From contig JBHHWO010000003.1 of assembly GCA_046756565.1 (NCBI GenBank), forward strand, positions 1 through 64,000: DNA of 64,000 bases. Reading direction: 5' to 3'. Within the stretch, counting starts at the first letter, position 1. Each line of letters starts with the position of its first letter. Source of the DNA: CALZIK01 sp046756565. Its GTDB lineage: Bacteria > Acidobacteriota > Thermoanaerobaculia > Multivoradales > JAHEKO01. The translations under genes were made by a program, and so were the position numbers. The notes under the pieces are model-generated. The model worked only from the letters and a program-made list of their open reading frames with translations. It did not search any database and was not told the DNA's origin. Shown one piece after another: positions 1 through 8,583 of this stretch.

Positions 1-55
1 GCAGCTCCGACGCGAGGAGCGCCGGCGGGCGCGCCAGGCGGAGTCCGACAACTAG
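1..55 (+). CDS. C-terminal end of an unidentified upstream gene (partial)
   Basis: Reading from base 2 there is an open frame ending in a charged tail (QLRREERRRARQAESDN) and a TAG stop at 53-55. The gene body lies outside the window, so no function can be given. The stop codon is part of the CTAG at 52-55 where the first inverted-repeat element begins. That coincidence with a target-site stop codon recurs at two other element ends in this window and is the main reason to believe this frame is real. Confidence 0.45.
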   Translation, partial: QLRREERRRARQAESDN

Positions 56-219
56 TGTCCTGTCCCAGTGATTCGCTACACAAATCTCGGGCCTTTCTGC
101 ACGCTGCCGGCGTTGCCACTCCTCAACATAGGCCCAGCTATGCTTGCGTCGTGGGCGCCTTGGCAGCGCACACCATGACCTCGAGCCTTATGCACCGAAC
201 CACTGGGACAGGACACTAG
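52..219. mobile_element. MITE-like inverted-repeat element A, copy 1
   Basis: This 168-bp unit, counting CTAG at both ends, has 24-bp terminal inverted repeats (52-75 and 196-219) with one mismatch at base 200. A second copy at 21287-21454 differs from it only at that base. Beyond the termini the arms stay partly complementary, so the unit could fold back on itself. It has no coding capacity. Small size, terminal inverted repeats, a flanking CTAG/TA duplication and dispersed near-identical copies fit a non-autonomous element. TA or CTAG targeting suggests an IS630/Tc1-mariner-type transposase acting in trans, but none lies in the window and the family is inferred. Confidence 0.8.
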
Positions 220-417
220 CAGCCCGTCGTAGAAGTCCAGATGGTCGCGCGACAAGGTCTTACGGTACGCTTGCAAGGCACGAGGAGGACTCGATGCGGT
301 GTCATCGTGGACGACGAGTAACGCCGCAGGCGTGCCGTAACCCCTTGTCGCCCTGAGGGTTGCGGCGGCATGGGCGCTCGCAACGCGACCGTCTCGACTT
401 CTACGACGGGCTGCTAG
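216..417. mobile_element. MITE-like inverted-repeat element B, abutting element A
   Basis: A second, unrelated inverted-repeat unit of 202 bp has 34-bp termini (216-249 and 384-417) matching at 32 of 34 positions. Both ends carry CTAG. Its left CTAG (216-219) is also the right end of element A, so the two units share one target. The interior (250-383) shows no convincing coding sequence. The right CTAG (414-417) contains the stop codon of the minus-strand gene that follows. Only one copy is visible, so mobility is inferred from its structure. Confidence 0.65.
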
Positions 418-1046
418 TCTTTGCCAGGGACCGAGGGATTCAGGGGATCGCGGCGCGTTCTCGGGTGAGGCGCCTGGATCTCGGCTTTCTCGTCCTCGAT
501 CTGGACCACGCCATTCAGAGGCTGGTCGGTAGTGATCGTTATCGAGTAAAGCCCGGCAAGCTCGTCCCGCGGCGTGCGTGAGTCCTCGATCGCGAGAACA
601 TAGTGTCCCGGTCCACCGAGGGTTAGCGTCACGCTCTCGCCGCCCGCCAGCCCCGCCATGTTCCAAGGGGCGAAGGAGTTGGTCAAGATGTTGGTGCCCG
701 TCGTCGGATCGACGCCGGGCGCGAATAAGAACAGCTCCACATCCAAGAAACCGTCGTCGTCGACCATGATCGTGATGCGGGTACCCGGACTCGGCACCGT
801 CAGCCGCCACCAATCGCTGCCCGTGTTCTCCGGAGAACCGGGAGGGCCCGTACCGAGTGCCCCTTGGAGCACGATCGGTGCGATCGACGCTTGCGCCCAT
901 GCGGTTCGCGTTCCGAAGAAGCTGCGAATTCCCGGACGCTGATACGGCAGGGAACCGGCTACGGCACCCCCCACCATCCAGGCCGCTGCCCGGATCAGTT
1001 TGCGGCGCACCCTGAAGATGCCGACCGGCTCTTGGAGGTCTCCCAT
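414..1046 (-). CDS. secreted protein with a pre-peptidase-C-like beta domain
   Basis: The 210-residue product begins with a basic stretch (VRRKLIRAAAW, possibly twin-arginine type), followed by a hydrophobic run and a likely cleavage after AWAQA near residue 52. The rest resembles the PPC beta-sandwich seen on secreted enzymes: a WWRLTVPSPG start, a central DDDGFLDVELFLF strand and a closing GGPGHYVLAIED. No catalytic residues are evident and the protein is little more than this one domain, so it may bind or cap something outside the cytoplasm. The TAG stop lies in the CTAG at the end of element B. An overlapping longer frame on the same strand lacks these features. Confidence 0.6.
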   Translation of the reverse strand: MGDLQEPVGIFRVRRKLIRAAAWMVGGAVAGSLPYQRPGIRSFFGTRTAWAQASIAPIVLQGALGTGPPGSPENTGSDWWRLTVPSPGTRITIMVDDDGFLDVELFLFAPGVDPTTGTNILTNSFAPWNMAGLAGGESVTLTLGGPGHYVLAIEDSRTPRDELAGLYSITITTDQPLNGVVQIEDEKAEIQAPHPRTRRDPLNPSVPGKD

Positions 1047-1100
1047 TGCCCAATTACGGTGTGAACAGCTGCGACGAGACTCGCATACCTGACGGCAAAG

Positions 1101-2375
1101 TCAAGCGCCGTCGATCTCGAGTCCTTCGACCAGGAGAGTAGGCGATCCGAGATGGCCCGCCAGAGGGACGAATGTCAGGTCGCGGGCCACGCCCTGAATG
1201 CCACCGAGCAGACGACGCATCGAGCCTCTGAGCCGAGCGCGGGTTGTCGCACCCGTGGGCCGTCCTCCTCGTACCGCGAATCCGCCCACCACCAACTCGA
1301 AGCGACCGCTCTCCAGGTCGAAGCTGCCGGCATTCTGCGCCTCGAGCAGGTAGTAGCCGCGAGCGAGATCCGCGAGCAGGGCTCCGGCCGGCTGCTGCCT
1401 ATTGGGATCGATGAACAGATGCGACGGTCCGATCGCGGGGACGTCACGATAGCTTTCGCGGCGCACACATCCCCAGCCGCGCCCGGTTTTCGCATCAGCG
1501 GTGGCTCCCAGTGCCGATCGCAACTCGCCGCCCTCGATCAACACCGTGCGGCCGGTCGGCATGCCCTCGCCGTCGACGGGCGCGGCAAACAGCCCCTCGG
1601 GCAATCGGCCGTCATCGATGACCGTCAAGAGCGGCGACCCGATACGTCCGTCGGAAACCGCCAGGCCGACGGCGCGGTCTCGACCACCGAGCAGGACCGG
1701 CAGCAAGGCTCCGAGAATCCGGACCGCAACCGGCGGTGCCAATAGAAGCACCCCGCGATCCCGCTCGGCCGCTCGGCCGTCGCGGCGTATCAACAGCCGG
1801 TCCGCCAGCCGCCGCGCGAGAGCACGCGGCGCGAAGCCCCTGGCGTTGCGCGCACCGACGAGCTCGGTCACCGCCTCCGTCCCGAGAGCAGCTTCGAGAA
1901 ACAGAGTCGCCGTCCTCTGCCGCACCCCTTCCTCGACGCCACGCGTGTTCTCGATCTGCCCGTGGCTCTCGCCGTCCTCGAGCGAAGCGCGGAGCAGCCT
2001 CGCCTCCGGCAGCTCACGCGCCAGTTCCTTGCCACAGGCCTCCAGGATCTCGAGCGCTTCGTGCTCGACCGTGAGCGGCGAGCGAAGCTCGGCAGGCTCT
2101 CGCCAGTCGGCGACCGGGCGCGGACTGGGGAGCTTCACCGGAAAACCGTCGGGTCTCGGCCAGGGACCGATCTTGGGCTCGCCACTGCCGCAGCAGAACA
2201 AAGACGATTGGTCCCCGCTCGCGCGGATTGCCCAGCCTTGCTCGTGGTGGAGCGAGACTAAGCGCCCTTCCGGACCCAACGCGGCCCTGCGGCTCCTTCC
2301 CTCCTTCAGGTAGAGCTCGACGTCCTCGAGGCCCGACGGCAGCAGAGCTTCGGCAACCGCGCTCAGATTTGTCAC
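1101..2375 (-). CDS. TldE/PmbA-like metalloprotease partner
   Basis: The 424-residue protein belongs to the TldD/PmbA superfamily and lacks the HExxxH zinc motif of its neighbour, as expected for the non-catalytic TldE partner of the heterodimer. TldD/TldE degrade unfolded peptides and mature some peptide natural products in other bacteria. I chose the GTG at 2375, which overlaps the upstream tldD-like stop as GTGA; a longer reading frame to 2453 would run far into that gene. The overlap implies translational coupling and 1:1 synthesis. No peptide substrate gene is recognisable nearby. Confidence 0.75.
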   Translation of the reverse strand: MTNLSAVAEALLPSGLEDVELYLKEGRSRRAALGPEGRLVSLHHEQGWAIRASGDQSSLFCCGSGEPKIGPWPRPDGFPVKLPSPRPVADWREPAELRSPLTVEHEALEILEACGKELARELPEARLLRASLEDGESHGQIENTRGVEEGVRQRTATLFLEAALGTEAVTELVGARNARGFAPRALARRLADRLLIRRDGRAAERDRGVLLLAPPVAVRILGALLPVLLGGRDRAVGLAVSDGRIGSPLLTVIDDGRLPEGLFAAPVDGEGMPTGRTVLIEGGELRSALGATADAKTGRGWGCVRRESYRDVPAIGPSHLFIDPNRQQPAGALLADLARGYYLLEAQNAGSFDLESGRFELVVGGFAVRGGRPTGATTRARLRGSMRRLLGGIQGVARDLTFVPLAGHLGSPTLLVEGLEIDGA

Positions 2376-3703
2376 GGTCCGGCCTCGAGTCCGGCCAGAC
2401 GGAGGCCGGAACAGGTCGCCCAGACCGGCAGTCGCTGCCCGGCCTTGGCGCACCAGCCCGCTCCGGCGAACACCGAGCGGCTGCCGACGGCCTCCACCGC
2501 GGCCAGAATCTCCCTGACCTTGCCGCGTAGAGTCGAGCGGCCCACCCAGTCGGCCAGCTCTCCGGACCGGAACCGCCGGCCGTAGGGGAACTCGACGGTG
2601 AGCTCGCCCGACAGCGGGTCCAGACGTCCTCTTGAGATCTCGGGCAGATAGACGCCTTTCTTGCCGGCGAGAAGATCTTGGTCACTACTCTCGCCGGCCA
2701 AGAGCTCGAGATGCGTCGATCGAGGCCCGGGCGGCACGTGACGGCTCTCCCGCCGTGCGGCTCCGGGCAGCAGATGAGACGACAGGCCGGCATGAAATCG
2801 ATCCGCCAGCGGCTGGCTGACCTCGCCCCGTTGTAGGAGCCAGCGCTTGAGCACCGGCAGGCCCTCGTCATCGGTGGTCCGCCGGAGTCCCTCCGGCAGA
2901 TCGCCGGGACTGTCCAAGACGTCGAGCAGCTCGCTTCCCAGAGAGACTCCTATGGCGGCTTCCGGGCGCCCACTCAGTACCAAGGTATCGGTCTCGAGCG
3001 CGTGCGCAACCGCCTCGTGGAGCAAGACCGCGGTCGCCGCCGGCCCCAGCACCAGAGGACCCGCAAAGTGCCGCATCGGCTTGTGCGCACGTGCCTGGAA
3101 GCGGCCGATCAGGCAGTCGGCGATTCCGGCCGCGGCGTCGGCGCCGAGATCGGCGGACAGCGAGCCGAACCTGCCCCACGGTGTGGAGACGTCGAAGCTG
3201 AACAGCGTCTCGGTCTCGGCGCCGGGGACCAGTCGGCGTCCGACGATCTGAAGCTCGCGGCGGAGCCGGGCGAGTCTGAGCCGGAACTCGAATGCGGAGT
3301 GACGCTCGCGCACCCGTTGGCGGATGAGCGCGGCGAACCCTGCAAGTTCCTGATAGTCCGGCTCGCTTCCGGCGTCGATAGGACCTCCGAATGCCTCGGG
3401 CGGCGCCAGCTGGGGCACGCGATACGGCGCCGCCGGAGACACGCGCGCGACGTCTCGCAGAGCCGACTCCAGGGCGCGTGTTCCGAACCCGTCCCGCGCC
3501 GCCAGATACGTCTGTCCCTCCCGAACCAAGCGGACCGCGAAGCCCTGATCGCGGCGCTCGACGACGCCGGGTCCGGGCTCCTCAGAGCGCAGCTCGGACT
3601 CCAGCTTGCGCTCCAGGAAGAGATCGATCGCGTCGGCATCGGCGTCCGCGACCTGCGCGAGACAGCGGCCCAAAGCGCTCGAATCCGCCTCCGAAAACCA
3701 CAT
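2372..3703 (-). CDS. TldD-like zinc metalloprotease
   Basis: The 443-residue TldD family protein carries the zinc-binding HEAVAH motif (residues 229-234) within LLHEAVAHALE, the signature that separates catalytic TldD from TldE. In the family this subunit contributes zinc and the catalytic glutamate, and the partner completes the tunnel around the substrate. Sequence outside the motif looks diverged from enterobacterial TldD, so the substrate may differ. It is the first gene of a two-gene operon, divergent from the acyl-CoA carboxylase gene with about 100 bp between starts. I saw no clear Shine-Dalgarno sequence before the ATG. Confidence 0.78.
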   Translation of the reverse strand: MWFSEADSSALGRCLAQVADADADAIDLFLERKLESELRSEEPGPGVVERRDQGFAVRLVREGQTYLAARDGFGTRALESALRDVARVSPAAPYRVPQLAPPEAFGGPIDAGSEPDYQELAGFAALIRQRVRERHSAFEFRLRLARLRRELQIVGRRLVPGAETETLFSFDVSTPWGRFGSLSADLGADAAAGIADCLIGRFQARAHKPMRHFAGPLVLGPAATAVLLHEAVAHALETDTLVLSGRPEAAIGVSLGSELLDVLDSPGDLPEGLRRTTDDEGLPVLKRWLLQRGEVSQPLADRFHAGLSSHLLPGAARRESRHVPPGPRSTHLELLAGESSDQDLLAGKKGVYLPEISRGRLDPLSGELTVEFPYGRRFRSGELADWVGRSTLRGKVREILAAVEAVGSRSVFAGAGWCAKAGQRLPVWATCSGLRLAGLEAGP

Positions 3704-3806
3704 CGAAAAATTGTTTCACAGCGAAGCGGAGCGGCCGGCAAACAGCGGTTCGCCGGGTAAGATACCCGCAGGCGCCGCTCCGGCTCCTCCGCCCGCAGCC
3801 CACTCG

Positions 3807-5378
3807 ATGTCAGAGAGCACCAAGAGCGCATCCCGCCCGGCACCTCGAGACGAGCTCGAGCGGCGCTTGAAGGCGGCCAGAGACGGCGGCGGCCAGGCGC
3901 GAATCGAACGCCAGCACGCCTCAGGCAAGCTCACGGCTCGCGAGCGCGTCGAGCTGCTGCTCGATCCCGGGTCCTTCGTCGAGCTCGACGCCCTGGTAAC
4001 CCATCGCTGCCGGGATTTCGGCATGGAAGAGAAGACGATTCCCGGCGACGGCGTGGTCTCGGGCTACGGCACGATCGAGGACCGCACGATGTACGTCTTT
4101 GCGCAGGACTTCACGGTGTTCGGAGGATCCCTGTCCGAGACCAATGCCGGGAAGATCTGCAAGATCATGGATCTGGCGCTCGAGAATGGTGCGCCGGTCA
4201 TCGGGCTGAATGACTCCGGCGGAGCGCGGATTCAGGAAGGTGTCGCCTCGCTCGGCGGCTACGCCGACATCTTCCTGCGCAACACCCTGGCCTCCGGTGT
4301 AATCCCCCAGATCAGCGCAATCATGGGCCCGTGCGCAGGCGGAGCCGTCTACTCGCCGGCGATCACGGATTTCACGTTCATGGTCGATCAAACGAGCTAC
4401 ATGTTCGTGACCGGCCCAGACGTGATCAAGACGGTCACTCACGAGGAGGTCACCAAGGAGGAGCTCGGCGGCGCCAACACCCACGGCTCGAGGAGCGGCG
4501 TCAGTCACTTCACGGTCGCCAACGACGCCGCCTGCCTGCTGGCGATACGCGAGCTTCTCTCCTATCTCCCGAGCAACAACCTGGAAGATCCGCCCACTTC
4601 GGCCAGCGACGACCCCAGCGACCGGGAAGACGACTCCCTGGATTCGCTTATTCCCATGGACCCGAACAAGCCGTATGACATCAAGCACCTGATCGCCGGC
4701 ATCGTCGACGACGGCAGGTTCTTCGAGATCCACACCGACTACGCCAAGAACATCGTCGTCGGCTTCGCCCGGTTCGGCAATCACAGCGTCGGAATCGTCG
4801 CCAATCAGCCCGCCTATCTTGCGGGGGTTCTCGACATCGACGCGTCGCTCAAGGGTGCGCGCTTCGTCAGGTTTTGCGACGCCTTCAACATTCCCCTGGT
4901 CACACTCGAGGACGTACCCGGCTTTCTTCCGGGCACACAGCAGGAATTCGGAGGAATCATCAAACACGGCGCAAAGCTGCTGTTCGCGTTCGCCGAGGCC
5001 ACCGTACCCAAAATCACCGTGATCACCCGCAAGGCCTACGGCGGCGCCTATTGCGTCATGGCCAGCAAGCACCTGCGCACCGACGTCAATCTCGCTTATC
5101 CCACCGCCGAGATCGCAGTGATGGGGCCGGAGGGTGCCGTAAACATCCTCTACAAGCGTGAGCTTGGAGCGACCGATGACCCCGGCGCGCTGCGCGGCGA
5201 GAAGGTGAGCGAGTACCGGAGCAAGTTTTCGAATCCCTTCATTGCTGCCGAAAGGGGATTCCTGGACGCGGTGATCGAGCCGAGATGCACCCGGACCCAC
5301 GTCATCCGCGCGCTTCGCCAACTGCGCGGAAAACGGCAGGGAATCCCGAAGAAAAAGCACGGCAACATTCCGCTCTGA
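3807..5378 (+). CDS. acyl-CoA carboxylase, carboxyltransferase (beta) subunit
   Basis: The 523-residue protein is of the PccB/MmdA type. It has a crotonase-like N-terminal half (LNDSGGARIQEG; oxyanion glycines in GPCAGGAVYSP) and a C-terminal half with RKAYGGAYCVM. These subunits move carboxyl from biotin to propionyl- or acetyl-CoA, or act in methylmalonyl-CoA decarboxylase. No biotin-carrier or biotin-carboxylase subunit is adjacent, so partner and substrate are unresolved. The frame stays open upstream to 3606, but the ATG at 3807 is where homology begins. A separate accD is present at 8.6-9.4 kb, so this gene is probably for propionyl-CoA rather than fatty-acid synthesis. Confidence 0.88.
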   Translation: MSESTKSASRPAPRDELERRLKAARDGGGQARIERQHASGKLTARERVELLLDPGSFVELDALVTHRCRDFGMEEKTIPGDGVVSGYGTIEDRTMYVFAQDFTVFGGSLSETNAGKICKIMDLALENGAPVIGLNDSGGARIQEGVASLGGYADIFLRNTLASGVIPQISAIMGPCAGGAVYSPAITDFTFMVDQTSYMFVTGPDVIKTVTHEEVTKEELGGANTHGSRSGVSHFTVANDAACLLAIRELLSYLPSNNLEDPPTSASDDPSDREDDSLDSLIPMDPNKPYDIKHLIAGIVDDGRFFEIHTDYAKNIVVGFARFGNHSVGIVANQPAYLAGVLDIDASLKGARFVRFCDAFNIPLVTLEDVPGFLPGTQQEFGGIIKHGAKLLFAFAEATVPKITVITRKAYGGAYCVMASKHLRTDVNLAYPTAEIAVMGPEGAVNILYKRELGATDDPGALRGEKVSEYRSKFSNPFIAAERGFLDAVIEPRCTRTHVIRALRQLRGKRQGIPKKKHGNIPL

Positions 5379-5508
5379 AGCCGCGCGAGATCGACCTGAC
5401 GTAGTCGCTTCGCTCGCTTGACAGCCCCGGGCTCGTGGGACAAGCTCCATGGCCTGAATTCAGCGGGTTCCCGAACAAATCACGCGGGCGCTCCACCCAA
5501 GGAGAGAC

Positions 5509-5997
5509 ATGCGAGAAAAAGACAGAGCGCTTCGGCGGAGACGCCAACGGCGTCTGAAACGACTCAAGAAACGGCGGCGCGAGATCATGGCCTCGGTCAA
5601 GACCACGCGCCGCAAGGCTTCGAAGCGCTCGAAAGCCGATGCGCCCGCGAAGGTAACCGAGCCGGTCGTAGAAGAAGCCGCTCCGGAGGCCGCGGACGAA
5701 GCCGCTACCGAAACCGCAGAAGCCGCCGCAGCCGAGGCCGCTCCCGAAAAGACCACCGCCAAGAAGAAGACCGCGGCCAAGAAGAAGACCACCGCCAAGA
5801 AGAAGACCGCAGCCAAGAAGACCGCCAAGAAGAAGGCCGTAGCCAAGAAGACCGCCAAGAAGAAGACCACCAAGAAGAAGACCACCAAGAAGAAGACCGC
5901 AGGCAAGAAGAAGACCACCGCCAAGAAAACCACCAAATCCGCGAAGAAAAAGACCGCGAAGAAGAAGACCACTAAGAAAACCACCAAGTCGGACTGA
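5509..5997 (+). CDS. histone H1-like lysine/alanine-rich DNA-binding protein
   Basis: The 162-residue protein has three zones: a very basic N-terminus (about residues 1-28, RRRRQRRLKRLKKRRR), an acidic alanine-rich middle (45-80), and a C-terminal tail (80-162) built from degenerate KKKTTAKK-type repeats. The tail matches eukaryotic H1-like nucleoid proteins found in several bacterial phyla, which bind DNA non-specifically. A strong Shine-Dalgarno (AAGGAGAG) sits about 5 nt before the ATG at 5509; an internal ATG at 5587 would remove the basic N-terminus. The repeats are low-complexity codons, not a separate DNA repeat element. Nucleoid compaction is inferred. Confidence 0.75.
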   Translation: MREKDRALRRRRQRRLKRLKKRRREIMASVKTTRRKASKRSKADAPAKVTEPVVEEAAPEAADEAATETAEAAAAEAAPEKTTAKKKTAAKKKTTAKKKTAAKKTAKKKAVAKKTAKKKTTKKKTTKKKTAGKKKTTAKKTTKSAKKKTAKKKTTKKTTKSD

Positions 5998-6008
5998 TTC
6001 CGCGCCTC

Positions 6009-7253
6009 ATGATCGACCGACGCAGCATCGCCGAAGCGGATCCCGAAGTACAGCGTGCCATCTCGGGAGAAAAGACTCGGCAGAACCGGAGCCTCGAGTT
6101 GATCGCCTCGGAGAACTTCGCGAGCGCCGCGGTGCTCGAGGCGGCCGGCTCGGTACTGACCAACAAGTACGCGGAAGGCTATCCGGGAAGGCGCTACTAC
6201 GGCGGCTGTGAGTGGGTGGACGAAGCCGAGCGGCTCGCGATCGCCCGCGCCAAAGAGCTCTTCGGCGCCGAGCGCGCTAACGTTCAGCCCCACAGCGGCA
6301 CCCAGGCCAACGCCGCGGTCTACTTCGCAACGCTCGCGCCAGGCGACGTGCTGATGGGAATGGATCTGTCGAGCGGCGGCCATCTGACGCACGGTCATCA
6401 TCTCTCCTACTCCGGCCGTGACTTCGAGGTCGTGGCCTATGGCGTCGATCGGGAAACCGAGCGCGTCGACTATGAACACGTCGCCGAGGTGGCGCGCGAG
6501 CACAGACCGAAGCTGATCGTCTGCGGTGCCAGCGCCTACAGCCGCACACTGGACTTCGAGAAGTTTCGCGCGGTCGCGGACGAGGTCGACGCGCTGCTGA
6601 TGGCCGACATCGCACACATCGCGGGGCTGGTCGCCACCGGCCTGCACCCGTCGCCGGTGCCGCATTGTCACTTCGTCACGACCACCACTCACAAGACGCT
6701 GCGTGGCCCGCGTGGCGGCCTCATCCTGTCGACCAAGGAGCACGTCAAGCAGATCAATCGTGCGGTGTTCCCGGGCATGCAGGGTGGTCCCTTGATGCAT
6801 GTGATTGCCGCCAAGGCGGTGGCCCTGGGAGAGGCTCTGCGCCCCGAGTTTCGCGACTATCAGGCCCAGATCATTCGCAACGCCAAAGCATTGTCGGCGG
6901 CCCTCGCCGAGAACGGTCTGCGTATCGTTTCCGGAGGAACCGACAATCACGTGTTCCTCGTCGACGTGACCTCGGTCGGCATCACCGGCAAGATCGCCGA
7001 AGAGGCGCTCGAGCGGGCCGACATCACGGTCAACAAGAACACCATTCCCTACGACGAGAACCCACCTCTGGTGGCCTCCGGCATCCGGATCGGGACCCCG
7101 GCCCTGACCACTCGTGCAATGACCGAGAGCGAGATGGGGACGATCGCCGGCTGGATGGCGCGCGTCCTGGCGGCGCCCGACGACGAGTCACTCGCGGAAA
7201 GCGTTCGCCGAGAGGTACACGAGCTCTGCGGGCGGTTTCCGCTCTACGCCTGA
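6009..7253 (+). CDS. glyA: serine hydroxymethyltransferase
   Basis: The 414-residue PLP enzyme interconverts serine and glycine while forming 5,10-methylene-tetrahydrofolate. Diagnostic stretches include ELIASENFAS, the LTNKYAEGYPGRRYYGG substrate loop, and the cofactor lysine in TTTTHKTLRGPRGG. Length matches the bacterial family. It ends tail-to-tail with folC, sharing 10 bp (7244-7253), so two folate-linked genes converge here. The start at 6009 lies only 11 nt after the histone-like gene, which suggests co-transcription with it. Confidence 0.96.
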   Translation: MIDRRSIAEADPEVQRAISGEKTRQNRSLELIASENFASAAVLEAAGSVLTNKYAEGYPGRRYYGGCEWVDEAERLAIARAKELFGAERANVQPHSGTQANAAVYFATLAPGDVLMGMDLSSGGHLTHGHHLSYSGRDFEVVAYGVDRETERVDYEHVAEVAREHRPKLIVCGASAYSRTLDFEKFRAVADEVDALLMADIAHIAGLVATGLHPSPVPHCHFVTTTTHKTLRGPRGGLILSTKEHVKQINRAVFPGMQGGPLMHVIAAKAVALGEALRPEFRDYQAQIIRNAKALSAALAENGLRIVSGGTDNHVFLVDVTSVGITGKIAEEALERADITVNKNTIPYDENPPLVASGIRIGTPALTTRAMTESEMGTIAGWMARVLAAPDDESLAESVRREVHELCGRFPLYA

Positions 7254-8572
7254 GCTTGCGGATCCGGCGGATAGAGCGCCTCTGACGCGCGCGACGGTAG
7301 GCCGAAGCGCTCGCGAAGCGCGGTTCTCGCCCAGCCCACGAGGTAGAGCGACCCGCAGACGACCAGGGGCGCATCACCGTCCAGAAGCGCCTCCAGCGCC
7401 TTTTCGCGCTCCGCTTCTACCTGGACTTCGCGATGCGGCAGCCACGGCCGCAGAGTCTCCGGATCCAGCGCTCGATCGCTGGGTGGCGAGGTCAAGACGA
7501 TCCTCGCCGCCGTCATCGACACCGCCTCGAGCACCGCCCGGGCGTCCTTGTCCGACAGGATGCCGAACAGGAGATCGAAGTCACCTTGGATCGCAGTCAA
7601 GAACTCCGCAAGAGCCTTCGCGCCCTGGGGATTATGGGCAGCGTCGAGCCATACCGTCTTTCCGGTCGGCAGCACCACCTTTTCGAGACGCCCGGGCCAG
7701 CGACAGCGCCGCACGCCCTCTTCGATGGCCGGCCGGTCGAGACCGCTCCAGCCTTCCGCCGCCAGCCGTTCGGCGGCTGCGACGGCCACCAGCAGATTGC
7801 GCAACTGGTGCTCGCCTGGCAGAGCCAGCTCGAGCTCGTAGCGTGCTGCCCGGGTCTGAACGCGCACGAACTGACCGTGGTCCCGAGGCTCCGAGCTGAC
7901 CCGTTGGATCGAGTCGGCGACTTCCTGCAGCGGCGTACCCAGCTCGTGTGCGTGAGCGGCGAGTCCATCCCGTGCCTCGGCGGCAGTCGCGCCACTCAGG
8001 GCAGCCACGCCGGGCCGGAAGATTCCGGCCTTTTCCCGCGCGATCGCCCCGAGCGTTTCTCCCAGCTGCGTTGAGTGATCGATGCCGATCTCGGTCACCA
8101 CCGAAAGGCTGGGCGAGCAGGAGTTGGTCGCGTCCAGCCTCCCCCCCATGCCGACTTCGAAGACCGCCAGATCGACTTCGGACCGCGCGAACCAGAGAAC
8201 GCCTGCCAGAGTCAGCGCCTCGAAGTAGGTTGGCGGCTCGAGGCCAGCCGTCTCCGCGTTGCCGAGTATCTCCCGCAGAAGATCGGCCAGCGCGGATCGT
8301 CCTATCGCAACGCCGTCGATTCTCAACCTCTCCTCGACCGACTCGAGGTGAGGCGAGGTGAACAGACCTGTGCGGTAGGCACCGGCAGCGACGATGGAGG
8401 CCAGAAGAGCTGCGGTCGAGCCCTTGCCGTTGGTTCCTGCGACCAGAATCGTCGAAAAGGTCCGCTCGGGACGCCCGAAGTGGTCGAGCAGGTTCTCGAC
8501 CCGTCCGAGCTCGAGACGCACTCCCCAGCTCTCGAGGACACCCAGAATACGGTCCGGGTCGCGTTCGACCAT
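7244..8572 (-). CDS. folC: folylpolyglutamate synthase / dihydrofolate synthase
   Basis: The 442-residue Mur-ligase-fold enzyme adds glutamate to (dihydro)folates. It shows the ATP loop TNGKGSTAALL, the family stretch FEVGMGGRLDATN, and a C-terminal ligase domain with WLDAAHNPQGA. It lies 11 nt downstream of accD; accD-folC is a widespread bacterial pairing. The 3' end overlaps glyA by 10 bp on the opposite strand. Confidence 0.94.
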   Translation of the reverse strand: MVERDPDRILGVLESWGVRLELGRVENLLDHFGRPERTFSTILVAGTNGKGSTAALLASIVAAGAYRTGLFTSPHLESVEERLRIDGVAIGRSALADLLREILGNAETAGLEPPTYFEALTLAGVLWFARSEVDLAVFEVGMGGRLDATNSCSPSLSVVTEIGIDHSTQLGETLGAIAREKAGIFRPGVAALSGATAAEARDGLAAHAHELGTPLQEVADSIQRVSSEPRDHGQFVRVQTRAARYELELALPGEHQLRNLLVAVAAAERLAAEGWSGLDRPAIEEGVRRCRWPGRLEKVVLPTGKTVWLDAAHNPQGAKALAEFLTAIQGDFDLLFGILSDKDARAVLEAVSMTAARIVLTSPPSDRALDPETLRPWLPHREVQVEAEREKALEALLDGDAPLVVCGSLYLVGWARTALRERFGLPSRASEALYPPDPQAQA

Positions 8573-8583
8573 TCCTGGGCGGG

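Noticed and set aside
76..1053. Long minus-strand open frame overlapping the PPC-like gene
   Set aside because: Arg/Gly-rich translation without any domain, spanning both inverted-repeat elements; the 414-1046 frame has a signal peptide and a recognisable fold.
5418..5446. TTGACA box upstream of the histone-like gene
   Set aside because: The -35 is perfect but the sequence 17 nt on (CAAGCT) is a poor -10, so I did not call a promoter.
5740..5990. Tandem DNA repeat or CRISPR-like array
   Set aside because: The periodicity is degenerate AAG/ACC codon runs inside a lysine-rich coding sequence, without fixed-length units or spacers.
5460..6950. Long minus-strand open frame opposite the histone-like and glyA genes
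   Set aside because: Its valine/phenylalanine runs are the antisense of lysine codons; the plus-strand genes are well supported.
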